Made by a program: the position numbers and the translations under genes
Shown here: in pieces, positions 17,138 to 25,616 of the stretch
Layout: every line of letters begins with the position of its first letter
Position numbering within the stretch: position 1 is the first letter of the stretch
Source: JAFASC01 sp034669505
Lineage (GTDB): Bacteria; Pseudomonadota; Alphaproteobacteria; Rhizobiales; Beijerinckiaceae
Direction of reading: 5' to 3'
DNA length: 64,000 bases
NCBI GenBank assembly: GCA_034669505.1
Contig: JAXDNJ010000039.1
Span: forward strand, 47,670 to 111,669
Notes under the pieces: generated by a model
What the model saw: the letters and a program-made list of their open reading frames with translations, nothing else
Database searches by the model: none
What the model was told of the DNA's origin: nothing

Positions 17138-17332
17138 ACAATCGCGAGCTTAGCCTTATAGGCGCGAATGCTGGCGAATCTCCGCCCGATTGGCGGCAAG
17201 CTGCGGATGCCGAGGGAAAAACCCGGCGCTGTTGCAAGAATGCAACCTCGCCATCGCAGGTCGGCTCGTGTATAGCGACCGCCGATCCGCGCGCGGCAAG
17301 GGTTCGGCTGCTCGCGACAGGAGTTAAGGACA

Positions 17333-18712
17333 ATGGACCGCTGGTCGCCGGATAGCTGGAGGAAGAAACCGCTCGCGCAGATGCCGGATTATGCCGATCG
17401 CGCGGCTCTCACAGCGGTCGAGCGCACGCTCGCCGGCTTCCCTCCGCTCGTATTTGCAGGTGAGGCGCGCAAGCTGAAGCGGGCGCTGGCCAAGGTCGCG
17501 GCCGGCGAGGCCTTCCTGCTCCAGGGCGGCGATTGCGCCGAGAGCTTCGCCGAGCACTCCGCCGACAATATCCGTGATTTCTTGCGTGTTTTCCTGCAGA
17601 TGGCGGTGGTGATGACGTTCGCCGCGGCCTCGCCGGTGGTGAAGGTCGGGCGCATTGCCGGCCAGTTCGCCAAGCCCCGCTCGGCACCAATGGAGGAGAT
17701 CGGCGGGGTCGAGCTCCCGAGCTATCGCGGCGACATCATCAACGACATCGAGTTCACGCCCGCGGCGCGCGCGCCCGATCCGCAGCGCCAGCTCGATGCC
17801 TACCGGCAATCGGCGGCAACTCTTAACCTGCTGCGTGCCTTTGCGACCGGCGGCTACGCCAATCTCGAGAACGCCCATCGCTGGATGCTCGGTTTCGTCA
17901 AGGACAGCCCGCAATCGAGCGCCTACAGGGAACTCGCCGACCGCATCACGGAGACGCTCGGGTTCATGCGCGCCATCGGCCTCGACCCGGAAGCGCATCC
18001 GGAGCTGCGGCAGACCGATTTCTACACGTCGCACGAGGCGCTGCTACTCGGCTACGAGGAGGCGATGACGCGCGTCGATTCCACGACCGGCGATCACTAC
18101 GCGACGTCGGGCCATCTGATCTGGATCGGCGACCGCACCCGCCAGCCTGATCACGCGCATGTCGAATATGCGCGCGGCATCAAGAATCCGATTGGGTTGA
18201 AGTGCGGACCTTCGCTGACGCCGGAAGCACTCCTCAAGCTTATCGACATGCTCAACCCCGCTAACGAGCCGGGGCGGCTGACGCTGATCTGCCGCTTCGG
18301 TTCCGACAAAGCCGCGGATCATCTGCCGGCGCTGATCCGCGCCGTGCGTCGAGAGGGCCGCAAGGTCGTCTGGTCCTGCGATCCGATGCACGGCAACACG
18401 GTGAAGGCCGGCGCCTACAAGACGCGGCCGTTCGAGCGGATCATGAGCGAGATACGCACCTTCTTCGCCGTGCACCAGGGCGAGGGGACGTATGCCGGTG
18501 GCATCCACCTCGAGATGACCGGCAAGAACGTCACCGAATGCACCGGCGGCGCGCGCGCGATCTCCGAGGGCGAACTCAAGGACCGCTACCACACCTATTG
18601 CGATCCGCGGCTTAATGCGGAGCAGGCAATCGAGGTGGCGTTCTTGGTCGCGGACCTTTTGAAGGCCGAGCGTCTCGCACGCGGCACGCCAGAAGTGCAC
18701 GCGGCGGAGTAG
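17333..18712 (+). CDS. 3-deoxy-7-phosphoheptulonate synthase, class II
   Basis: This 459-aa plant-type (class II) DAHP synthase carries out the first step of the shikimate pathway, condensing phosphoenolpyruvate and erythrose 4-phosphate. Class II hallmarks include WSPDSWR near the start, LLQGGDCAESF, VVKVGRIAGQFAKPRS, GLKCGPSLTPEAL and the metal-site stretch WSCDPMHGNT with GGIHLEMTGKNVTEC. Full length. AGGAGT lies 9 bases before the ATG. It is a single gene; the 195-base gap upstream holds its promoter, within which no clear operator was recognised. Confidence 0.95.
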   Translation: MDRWSPDSWRKKPLAQMPDYADRAALTAVERTLAGFPPLVFAGEARKLKRALAKVAAGEAFLLQGGDCAESFAEHSADNIRDFLRVFLQMAVVMTFAAASPVVKVGRIAGQFAKPRSAPMEEIGGVELPSYRGDIINDIEFTPAARAPDPQRQLDAYRQSAATLNLLRAFATGGYANLENAHRWMLGFVKDSPQSSAYRELADRITETLGFMRAIGLDPEAHPELRQTDFYTSHEALLLGYEEAMTRVDSTTGDHYATSGHLIWIGDRTRQPDHAHVEYARGIKNPIGLKCGPSLTPEALLKLIDMLNPANEPGRLTLICRFGSDKAADHLPALIRAVRREGRKVVWSCDPMHGNTVKAGAYKTRPFERIMSEIRTFFAVHQGEGTYAGGIHLEMTGKNVTECTGGARAISEGELKDRYHTYCDPRLNAEQAIEVAFLVADLLKAERLARGTPEVHAAE

Positions 18713-18718
18713 GGCTCC

Positions 18719-18925
18719 TCACCAGGGGTGGGGTGCGCCGGTTTTGTTTGTCACCGGCTTAACGGGTTTGTCGGCTCCGAGTAGGCGCTGAATGAGCGCC
18801 CACAGAGCGGCGCCCGGCTTATGGCCATACGAGCCCAACCCATGCAGCGCGTCGTACTCGGTCGCGCCGCCGCTGCGCCTATAATGATCGCGCCTCGTCT
18901 GCGCGTCTTCTTCCGCCATTCGCAT
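18719..18925 (-). CDS. Small hypothetical protein downstream of the cyclase gene
   Basis: A 68-aa product rich in charged residues at the start (MRMAEEDAQTRRDHYRRSGG), with a short hydrophobic segment (AALWALIQRLLG) and a Lys/Pro-rich tail. An ATG two codons in (18919) is an alternative start. The gene overlaps the 3' end of the cyclase gene by 47 bases in another frame, as a third member of a possible fecR-cyclase transcript. No family recognised; kept because the overlap and direction are consistent with an operon tail gene. Confidence 0.4.
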   Translation of the reverse strand: MRMAEEDAQTRRDHYRRSGGATEYDALHGLGSYGHKPGAALWALIQRLLGADKPVKPVTNKTGAPHPW

Positions 18926-20816
18926 TCGTTACGTCCTGATCGTGCGCGGCTGAATCCACCTTCCCCAGCCAAATTGCAAGCGGCTGCGTGCGGCCGCGGA
19001 TTTGCACCTCTTGCGGCCCTTCAAACGGCCGCAGCATCTCGTCGGATAGTCCCACCGCCGCCACGGCATCATCGCTGAAGACCATTTGCGCGCCCATTCG
19101 CTTTCCGACCTCCAGCAGCCGGCTCGCGACATTGACGATATCGCCCGTCGCGGTGATGTGCTGATGCGTGTCGGCGCCGAGCCGCGAGAGCACGACGGTG
19201 CCATAGTGCACGCCAATGCGCATCCCGAGCGCATATGCGCCGGGCAGAGTGAGACCCGCGATCCAGACCTTTAGCGCGCGCCCAAGGCTGACCGCCGCAT
19301 CGATCGCACGCCGCGCGTCATCGGCGCGGGGCGCAGGCAGACCGAAGACCAGCATGGCGCCGTCGCCCATAAAGCTTTCGACATAGCCATTGTAGCGCAG
19401 CGCCTCGTCTTCGATGATCGAGTGAAATTCTTTCAGGAAGTCGCGGGTGCGCTGCGCGCCGAGTTGTTCACTCAAGCCAGTGAAGCCGGAAAGATCGACA
19501 AACAAAACCGCCGCATTCTGCTGCACGGGTTCCTGCAGGAAGCGGGGATTTCTGGCGAGCGTGTCGGCGATGGCGGGCGATTGAAAGCGGCGGAACGCCT
19601 CGCGCTGCACGCGCATGCGATGTTTGCTCCTTTGCTCGAGCCAAAGTCGGAGTGAGCCGAAGGTGAGGCCCGTCGGCAGCGTCGCCGCCAGCGGCAGCGC
19701 CATGGCAAGCCAATAGTTTTGCGTGAACGCAAACACCACGATCGCGAGCCATATCACGAGCGGCGCGAATGCGAGCGCGATGCCGAGGCTGATGCGCCGC
19801 AAGGACAAAGCCAGCACAGTGAGGATCGGCAGGATCACGCTCGCCGCGAGGTCGACGCGACGTGTCGTAAGATTGCGGATCAGTCCCCCCGCGGTGATGA
19901 GATGTGCAATCGCCGTCGCCTCGACTTCCACACCGGGAAAGAGCGGGTCGAAGGCGGTCGCAAAAGTGTCTGCCGTGCCGATCGCGGTTGCGCCGACGAC
20001 CGCGATGCGTCCGCGCACGGCCTCGCCGCCCCTGCCATCGAGGATCCTTTGCGCGCTAATCGTCGGTATCGTCCCGCGTGGACCATAGAAGCGCAGCGGC
20101 AGATGATAGCCGGTATCGACAGCGCTCCGCGACCCGTCGACGCGAATTGCAGTGCCCTCGATTTCCGGATCGGTTGCGGTCGCGACCGCACTCGTTCGCA
20201 ACGCAAAAGACGGAAGGAGCGCGTCGCCCGAGCGGATCAACAAGGGCACGTAACGCGGCGTGCCGCCATGGTCGGCCGAGATATTGACGAGGCCGATGGC
20301 GGCCGCCTCGGCAATCGGCGAGACGGGCGAGACAATCTCCTCGGCGATCGGCAGCGCGGCCGCGAGGCCCGGGCCGAGCGATGTGTCGGAAAAAGCGTCC
20401 CCGCGTGAGAAGAGGGCGACCGCTCCAACGACGGCACGTGCGCGGCGGATCGCGTCGGCAAGCGCGGCGTCCGCCTCGGGGGGGCCGCGATCGAGGAACA
20501 GCATGTCGAGCGCGATCGCCTTCGCGCCATGCTCGGTCAGCTGGTTAACAATCTGCGCAAGCAAGGCGCGGGGCAGGGGATACGACCCGACGCGGCGCAC
20601 GGTTTCATCATCGACTGCGACGATAACGATGCCGTCCGGCGACCGGCGCTCTCCGGCAATCAACAGCCGCCAGTCCTGCGTCGGCGCCTCGACGCGGTCG
20701 AGAAGTGAGCCGCGGCCTTCGAGATGCGCGAGGCCGAGAAATAGGCCCCAGGCGCCGGCCACCATCACCACCGCTAAAGCGAGACCGGCTCGCCAGGACC
20801 GCAACCGCGAAAACAT
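18879..20816 (-). CDS. CHASE2 sensor domain adenylate/guanylate cyclase
   Basis: This 645-aa membrane protein has one N-terminal transmembrane helix, an extracytoplasmic CHASE2 sensor domain (about residues 30-310), a set of three close transmembrane helices (about 320-400), and a class III nucleotide cyclase domain (about 440-600). The cyclase has the metal-binding motifs LFVDLSGFT and FMGDGAMLVFG and the Asn/Arg transition-state block VNVASRLLE, so it should make cAMP or cGMP in response to a periplasmic signal. The start is the ATG that overlaps the stop of the fecR-like gene (TGATG at 20818-20814), a sign of translational coupling. Confidence 0.9.
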   Translation of the reverse strand: MFSRLRSWRAGLALAVVMVAGAWGLFLGLAHLEGRGSLLDRVEAPTQDWRLLIAGERRSPDGIVIVAVDDETVRRVGSYPLPRALLAQIVNQLTEHGAKAIALDMLFLDRGPPEADAALADAIRRARAVVGAVALFSRGDAFSDTSLGPGLAAALPIAEEIVSPVSPIAEAAAIGLVNISADHGGTPRYVPLLIRSGDALLPSFALRTSAVATATDPEIEGTAIRVDGSRSAVDTGYHLPLRFYGPRGTIPTISAQRILDGRGGEAVRGRIAVVGATAIGTADTFATAFDPLFPGVEVEATAIAHLITAGGLIRNLTTRRVDLAASVILPILTVLALSLRRISLGIALAFAPLVIWLAIVVFAFTQNYWLAMALPLAATLPTGLTFGSLRLWLEQRSKHRMRVQREAFRRFQSPAIADTLARNPRFLQEPVQQNAAVLFVDLSGFTGLSEQLGAQRTRDFLKEFHSIIEDEALRYNGYVESFMGDGAMLVFGLPAPRADDARRAIDAAVSLGRALKVWIAGLTLPGAYALGMRIGVHYGTVVLSRLGADTHQHITATGDIVNVASRLLEVGKRMGAQMVFSDDAVAAVGLSDEMLRPFEGPQEVQIRGRTQPLAIWLGKVDSAAHDQDVTNANGGRRRADEARSL

Positions 20817-21325
20817 CAGCGGCCGAAGCGGCCCATCAGCTTCCGCACGCGTTCCGGCGCCCAAAGATGCACGTCCATCGGCTTGCCGGGCACCACGTCC
20901 GAGCCCTCGCCCGGGCCCAAAGCCGCGGACCCGGAAGCACCCCGCTCGCTCACCTTTACCTTACCGCGCGACACAAACACGTCGGTCTGACCTTCCTTCA
21001 CGTCGACGACGTAAAGCGTGCCGCGAACGGAGGCGATCGCGTGCGGCGTCAGCACCTGGAAGCCGCCGCGGCGGCCGGGCGGGACATCGACGAGCACCGC
21101 GCGGCTCGTCACCTCCACGCGATTTTGGTCGAGCACACGATATTTCGTGTCCTTCTCCGCCTCGATGGTAAGTCCGTCGCGGCAACGCAGCACCTCACGC
21201 GGCGGATCCGTCAGCATAGCAACGCGGCATCCAGCCACCGATTGTGCGTGCGCCGGCATAAGCGCCGGACGAACGAGGAAGCAAAATGCTAGGATGGCGC
21301 CGAGGCTGACAATTCTCTGGAACAT
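20816..21325 (-). CDS. FecR-domain secreted protein
   Basis: The 169-aa product has a signal peptide (to about residue 28, AHAQ) and a single FecR-like beta domain: VLLVDVPP-type strands, then TPHAIASVRGTLYVVDVKEGQTDVFVSRGKVKVSE, which matches the core FecR repeat (TPxAxxxVRGTxf). Here the FecR fold stands alone without the sigma-regulator N-terminus, and the gene is coupled to the CHASE2 cyclase. FecR and CHASE2 domains are often neighbours in bacteria; a plausible reading is that this periplasmic protein tunes the sensor domain, but that is inference. Confidence 0.82.
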   Translation of the reverse strand: MFQRIVSLGAILAFCFLVRPALMPAHAQSVAGCRVAMLTDPPREVLRCRDGLTIEAEKDTKYRVLDQNRVEVTSRAVLVDVPPGRRGGFQVLTPHAIASVRGTLYVVDVKEGQTDVFVSRGKVKVSERGASGSAALGPGEGSDVVPGKPMDVHLWAPERVRKLMGRFGR

Positions 21326-21500
21326 GGCCGCCCCATTTCTTTCAAGAGGAGCTGGGGCTGAAAGTGTAGCACAGCCGGCGGGCGGGGCGATGTGCGGGTT
21401 CTCACGTCGCCGCCACGTGCCTGATGAGCCGCCGCGGCCTGCTTTGGTGTGCGTTACGCCGCGCGTGCCGCTCTCCATTCTAAGTGCAGCGAAGCTCCGG

Positions 21501-21731
21501 CTAAGCGGGCTCGTCTACGGAAAAGCGCAGTTTGAGCACCGTCTTTTTGCATTCGTCCGTCACGTACATCTGCCATTCCTCGCCGATGGGATAGCGGCCG
21601 CCCTTGTCCCTGAGAATGGCGCCCGCGGTCGTAATGGCCTGATTGCGGACCGCTTTCATGTTGACGCAGTCGGTGCCGTCATCGTCGACGAGGAATTCAC
21701 CGTCGATCACATTGAAAAAGTAGCGAGGCAT
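21501..21731 (-). CDS. DUF6894 family small protein (copy 1)
   Basis: The 76-aa product starts MPRYFFNVIDGEFLVDDDGT, the characteristic opening of DUF6894 proteins (MPrYFFdxxDG...D..G). The middle has AVRNQAITTAGAILRDKG and the C-terminus a beta strand (KLRFSVDEP). These small proteins are abundant, often in several copies, in Bradyrhizobium and Methylobacterium relatives, and have no known function. A longer start 15 codons upstream exists but lacks homology. It diverges from a second DUF6894 gene, with 207 bases between starts. Confidence 0.78.
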   Translation of the reverse strand: MPRYFFNVIDGEFLVDDDGTDCVNMKAVRNQAITTAGAILRDKGGRYPIGEEWQMYVTDECKKTVLKLRFSVDEPA

Positions 21732-21938
21732 AGGGTGCTTCCGGTCCAGGCGGGAGCACAAGCGTCTCTCTGCCACCGGCGCCCGAGAGTTTCGGCCGAT
21801 AGTGCTTTCACTCTATCACAGGCGTCGCGACGGCACACTAGTTGATCCGGCACTGAAGCTACCCTGTCGAGCCAGGCGTTAAGTACCTCAATTAGCGTAG
21901 GTTATTAATGAACCGGAGAGAGTCGGCTACCAAGCTGG

Positions 21939-22178
21939 ATGCCACATTATTTTTTCGACACACGCGATGGTGCCGACTTCATCCGAGATGAGGAAGGCAT
22001 CGAGCTCCGCGGCATCGAGGCGGCGCGCGACGAAGCAACGCGCGGACTCACCGACCTTGCCAAGGACGCGCTTCCCGGCGCTCTTCGCAGAGAACTGGCC
22101 GTCGAGGTCCGCGACGGCGCCAATCACGCGCTTCTCAGGGCCGCTCTCTGGTTTGAGGTGGCGGTCCTCGTTGCATAG
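21939..22178 (+). CDS. DUF6894 family small protein (copy 2)
   Basis: The 79-aa protein begins MPHYFFDTRDGADFIRDEEG and has the central helix GIEAARDEATRGLTDLAKDALPG and a closing beta segment, as in DUF6894. It is the second of three copies in this window and faces copy 1 head to head. It lies 20 bases upstream of the Crp/Fnr-type regulator gene and is probably co-transcribed with it. Function unknown. Confidence 0.82.
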   Translation: MPHYFFDTRDGADFIRDEEGIELRGIEAARDEATRGLTDLAKDALPGALRRELAVEVRDGANHALLRAALWFEVAVLVA

Positions 22179-22198
22179 CGGTTGGAATGGGCTGAGGA

Positions 22199-22942
22199 AT
22201 GCTTGAATCTCCGTTGAACCGTCTCGTTCGAAGGCTGGAAGTCGATAGCTCGCCTCTTTCCCAGGCCGAGAAGGACGCTCTCCTTCGCCTACCCGTTACG
22301 ATCAGGGAGATCGATGCAGACCAGGACATCCTCCGCGAGGGCGACCGTCCCTCGCAATGCTATGTCATCCTCGAGGGGTTCCAGTGCCGCTATAAGATGC
22401 TGCGGGACGGAGAGCGGCAAATCATGTCATTCCATATCGCGGGCGACATCCCCGATCTGCAGAGTCTGTTTCTTCAGGTGATGGACCACTCTCTGGGGAC
22501 GATCACCCCGAACCGGGTGGGGTTCATCAGTCATGATACCTTGCGGGAACTTATTCGCGCGCAACCGGGGATCGGCGAGAGACTTTGGCGCGAAACGCTC
22601 ATTGATGCGGCCGTTTTCCGCGAGTGGATCACCAATGTCGGCAGCCGCGATGCATATACGCGCATCGGCCATCTCATCTGTGAATTCTTCGTGCGCCTGC
22701 GCTCAGTCGGATTGGCAAAGGGCACGACGTTCAATTTCCCGATCACGCAGACCGAAATCGCCGACGCGACCGGGCTCTCCATGGTGCATGTGAATCGCAG
22801 CGTTCAGCAGTTGCGGGCGGATGGCCTGATCCACTTGGAACGCGGCGTCTGCACGATTCCTGATTTCGCGCGGCTGAAGGACGCCTCGATGTTCGAGCCG
22901 GGTTATCTGCATTTGCAAGACAGCGAAGCATTAATGGTATGA
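22199..22942 (+). CDS. Crp/Fnr family transcriptional regulator
   Basis: This 247-aa regulator has an N-terminal cyclic-nucleotide-binding-type beta-roll (about 25-140, with ILREGDRPSQCYVILEGFQCRYK) and a C-terminal winged helix-turn-helix (about 165-235, ITQTEIADATGLSMVHVNRSVQQLRADGLI). It has too few N-terminal cysteines for an FNR-type iron-sulfur cluster, and the classic cAMP-phosphate Arg motif is not evident, so its signal is unknown. Related proteins are common in Hyphomicrobiales, often next to small stress genes. The short distance (20 bases) to the upstream DUF6894 gene suggests a shared transcript. Confidence 0.88.
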   Translation: MLESPLNRLVRRLEVDSSPLSQAEKDALLRLPVTIREIDADQDILREGDRPSQCYVILEGFQCRYKMLRDGERQIMSFHIAGDIPDLQSLFLQVMDHSLGTITPNRVGFISHDTLRELIRAQPGIGERLWRETLIDAAVFREWITNVGSRDAYTRIGHLICEFFVRLRSVGLAKGTTFNFPITQTEIADATGLSMVHVNRSVQQLRADGLIHLERGVCTIPDFARLKDASMFEPGYLHLQDSEALMV

Positions 22943-22957
22943 GGCTAGGCCGCAAGC

Positions 22958-23263
22958 ATGGTCTCGACCGCAAGCCTGAGGCGCTACCTACACTCCGCCC
23001 TCTTCAGCGCGGCGGTTCTATTCTGCGGGCACGTATACGCCGGGCAGGGGGTCACTTCCCGTAATGACTTCCGGACCGAAGCCGAGGCCGCGCGCCACTG
23101 CCGCGGCAGGCCGGTGGTCTGGGTTGTCCCTCGCGACCGCAGCTACTTTGTCAAAGGCGATCGCGAATACGGTACCGCGGCAGGCGGTGCCTATATGTGC
23201 GAGGACGATGCCAAGGGAGACCAAAATCGACGGGCAAGCGGCACTCCGCGGCCGCCGCAGTGA
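22958..23263 (+). CDS. Hypothetical small secreted protein
   Basis: The 101-aa product starts with a Sec-like signal peptide (to about residue 28, GHVYA). The mature part of some 70 residues has two Cys (RHCRGR and YMCEDDA) that could pair in the periplasm. The pattern TEAEAARHCRGRPVVWVVPRDRSYFVKGDREYG resembles small conserved proteins of unknown function in Rhizobiales. It follows the Crp/Fnr regulator gene by 15 bases and is probably co-transcribed with it. Confidence 0.6.
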   Translation: MVSTASLRRYLHSALFSAAVLFCGHVYAGQGVTSRNDFRTEAEAARHCRGRPVVWVVPRDRSYFVKGDREYGTAAGGAYMCEDDAKGDQNRRASGTPRPPQ

Positions 23264-23402
23264 AGCAAGCTCAAGCGGCGCATTTTAGGCAAGAAATTTC
23301 GCTGGATTTCATAAAGAAGCCAACTTACTGCAGCAACCGGTACCCCATCGGGGTAAGGTATCCTTCAGATTCGGACGCTACTACCTGGTGCGAGGCCAGG
23401 CC

Positions 23403-25310
23403 ATGCAGATCAACCTTGTATACGACAGTCAAGCTCTAGCGGCGCCGCAAAGCTTCCGGGATGCGATCCAGGCGGCGGCTAACGTTCTCGACGCGACCTT
23501 CACGGACAACATAACGATCAACATTTCCGTGGGTTACGGCGAAATTAATGGGACGCCGGAATCCTCTGGCGGCGCCTCGGCCGGTCCTTCGCGAGGCGTG
23601 TTCGATAGCTACTCTCAGGTCCGAACCTGGCTCGCGCAGAATGCGTCCCCGGACGTCCAATCCGGGGTCGCGGCAATGCCGACGGGGACATCGATTCAGG
23701 GGCAGTCGCAAGTCATCGTCTGGCGCGCCCAGCAGCGGTTGATGGGACAGGCGGCGGCCAGCGACAGTGTTCTTGATGGCGCCGCCGGCTTTGCCACGAA
23801 TATCTCCACGAACTTGCTCGAAGGGGTTGCCCTTCATGAGCTCACGCACGCGATGGGCCGGGTCCCCTACAGCGGCTCCCAGCCGGACATGTTCGATCTG
23901 TATCGGTTTAGTAGCACGGGAACCTACCTCTTCGGGAACGCGCAGCCTACGGCCGCCGCCTCCTACTTTTCACTGGATGGCGGCAGAACCGATCTCGCCG
24001 ACTATGGCCGGACCTCGGATCCGAGCGATTTCCTGAACAGTAGCGGGCGCACACCAAACGACCCTTTCAACGAGTTTTACAACGCGAGCACGGTTCAGGG
24101 GCTTTCGCACATCGATATTCTGCAGATGGAAGCCCTCGGATTCCACACGACCCCGACCTCGCCCGGTGCCGTATCGATCAACGACGTCTCGATTGCCGAA
24201 GGCGACGCCGGCACGAGGGTGGCGACCTTCACGGTGACGCGGACTGGAGGGACGGCCGCCTTTAATGTGAGCTATTCCACGAGTGACGGGAGCGCGGCTG
24301 TCGCGGATCAGGATTATGTGGCGAATTCCGGCACGCTGAGCTTCGGTGTCGGCGTGAATACGCAGACAATCTCTGTGACGGTGAACGGCGATACGAGGTC
24401 GGAACCTGACCAGACGTTCTTCGTGAATATCTCCGCTGCGACAAATGGCGCGACGATCAGCGACGGTGTCGGTCAAGGAACGATCTTGAACGACGACATC
24501 ATGCCGGCCGCCACGCAAGTACATGCCAATGACCTGACCTACAGCAGCACTGCTTCGGGATATAATCACTTTATCGACCTCTTAAACTTCGAGGCAAGCT
24601 ATCCCGACCTCATTCGGGCCTTCGGAACGAACCAGCAGGCGATGCAGACATGGTACAATGCCAATGAGCCCAACGAGAGGCGGCCGGAAACGTTCGACGG
24701 ATTGGACTACGTCGCAAGCTATGGCGATCTGATCAACGCGTTCAGATCCGCCGGATCGATGCACGCCGTACAAGACGACGGAGGGACGCATTTCATCACC
24801 GTCGGGTGGGGAGAAGGGCGCGCCACGACTTTCAACGGGCTGGATTACATTGCCAGCTATTCCGACCTGATCGCAGCTTTTGGCGCGAACAACGACGCCG
24901 GCGCTTACCATTATATCGAGAACGGCCAAAGCGAGGGGCGCACGACCACGTTCGATGGACTAGATTACATCGCGAGCTACACCGATCTTGTTCAAGCATT
25001 CGGGGTCAACGAGCAGGCAGGCGCCATGCATTACATCAACAACGGCGTCCGCGAGGGCCGAACGACCACTTTCGACGGCCTGTCATATATCGCTAATTAC
25101 ACTGACCTGATGCATGCCGTGGGGGCCAACAACGATGCCGGAGCGAGCCATTACATCGGCTACGGATTGTCGGAAGGCCGCTCCGCGAGCTTCGATGTCG
25201 CGGGCTACGAGGCCGCGCATCCCGATTTGCAGGGCAGGTTCGCCACCAACGACCAGTTTCTGACCGCGTACATTAACACCTACGTTGCGACGGGTCAGTT
25301 GCTGACCTAA
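23403..25310 (+). CDS. Repeat-containing secreted metalloprotease with Calx-beta domain
   Basis: The 635-aa protein has three parts. Residues 1-250 are a zinc metalloprotease domain with HELTHAMGR (His145, Glu146, His149), the HExxHxxG metzincin-like motif. Residues about 256-370 form a Calx-beta domain (SINDVSIAEGDAGTRVATFTVTRTGG ending GTILNDD), a Ca-binding extracellular module. The last 240 residues carry six copies of a roughly 47-residue repeat with consensus LDYIASYxDLIxAFGxN. There is no N-terminal signal peptide, so export by a type I system with a C-terminal signal is likely, though no such system is nearby. An ATG at 23403 is preferred over GTG 23388. Substrate and role are unknown. 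Confidence 0.82.
   Translation: MQINLVYDSQALAAPQSFRDAIQAAANVLDATFTDNITINISVGYGEINGTPESSGGASAGPSRGVFDSYSQVRTWLAQNASPDVQSGVAAMPTGTSIQGQSQVIVWRAQQRLMGQAAASDSVLDGAAGFATNISTNLLEGVALHELTHAMGRVPYSGSQPDMFDLYRFSSTGTYLFGNAQPTAAASYFSLDGGRTDLADYGRTSDPSDFLNSSGRTPNDPFNEFYNASTVQGLSHIDILQMEALGFHTTPTSPGAVSINDVSIAEGDAGTRVATFTVTRTGGTAAFNVSYSTSDGSAAVADQDYVANSGTLSFGVGVNTQTISVTVNGDTRSEPDQTFFVNISAATNGATISDGVGQGTILNDDIMPAATQVHANDLTYSSTASGYNHFIDLLNFEASYPDLIRAFGTNQQAMQTWYNANEPNERRPETFDGLDYVASYGDLINAFRSAGSMHAVQDDGGTHFITVGWGEGRATTFNGLDYIASYSDLIAAFGANNDAGAYHYIENGQSEGRTTTFDGLDYIASYTDLVQAFGVNEQAGAMHYINNGVREGRTTTFDGLSYIANYTDLMHAVGANNDAGASHYIGYGLSEGRSASFDVAGYEAAHPDLQGRFATNDQFLTAYINTYVATGQLLT
24582..25307 (+). repeat. Six tandem repeats of about 140 bp coding the LDYIASYxDLIxAFG unit
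   Basis: Within the metalloprotease gene, a unit of about 47 codons recurs six times. The first (LNFEASYPDLIRAFG) and last (VAGYEAAHPDLQGRF) copies are degenerate, while copies 3 and 4 are the most alike (FDGLDYIASYTDLVQAFG and similar), and each inner copy ends in HYIxxGxxEGRxxTF. The gradient of similarity suggests recent duplication in the centre and older edges. The repeats probably form a rod-like or ligand-binding tail. Confidence 0.85.
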
Positions 25311-25355
25311 GCGGGGTGGCTGGTGCGTGGCCGCGACGGAGATAAATTCCGCATC

Positions 25356-25429
25356 TGGCTGGGGGACCTGGATTCGAACCAAGATTGACGGAGTCAGAGT
25401 CCGCAGTTCTACCGTTGAACTATCCCCCA
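25356..25429 (-). tRNA. tRNA-Gln (anticodon CTG)
   Basis: The minus-strand cloverleaf has acceptor TGGGGGA/TCCCCCA with discriminator G. The U1-A72 pair is typical of glutamine tRNAs. The D-arm GTTC/GAAC, anticodon loop CTCTGAC giving CTG (reads CAG), T-arm loop TTCGAAT and encoded CCA at 25358-25356 are all present. It lies between the metalloprotease gene and the SMP-30 gene. Confidence 0.95.
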
Positions 25430-25616
25430 ACGAAGCAGCTTGATTTTGCTTCACCTCGCGGCGCCCTTACGCCGCAAGGTCGCCCAGGCGAGGCGCGTTC
25501 TTAGCCCCTCCCGGCGAAGAGTGTCAACGCCGCGAGCCGCTCCTGGGACCCTCCATGGTCTCCCCAGCGGCGCCATGGCAGGATGCGCGCGAGACCAATA
25601 AAACGGGAGAAAGCCG

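Noticed and set aside
23335..23360. Small hairpin TACCCC/GGGGTA before the metalloprotease gene
   Set aside because: Only a 6-bp stem with a 3-base loop; not enough to call a terminator or operator.
25083..25454. A 123-codon minus-strand frame over tRNA-Gln
   Set aside because: The stretch SSTVELRTLTPSILVRIQVP is the usual false translation of a tRNA, and the rest is antisense to the repeat protein.
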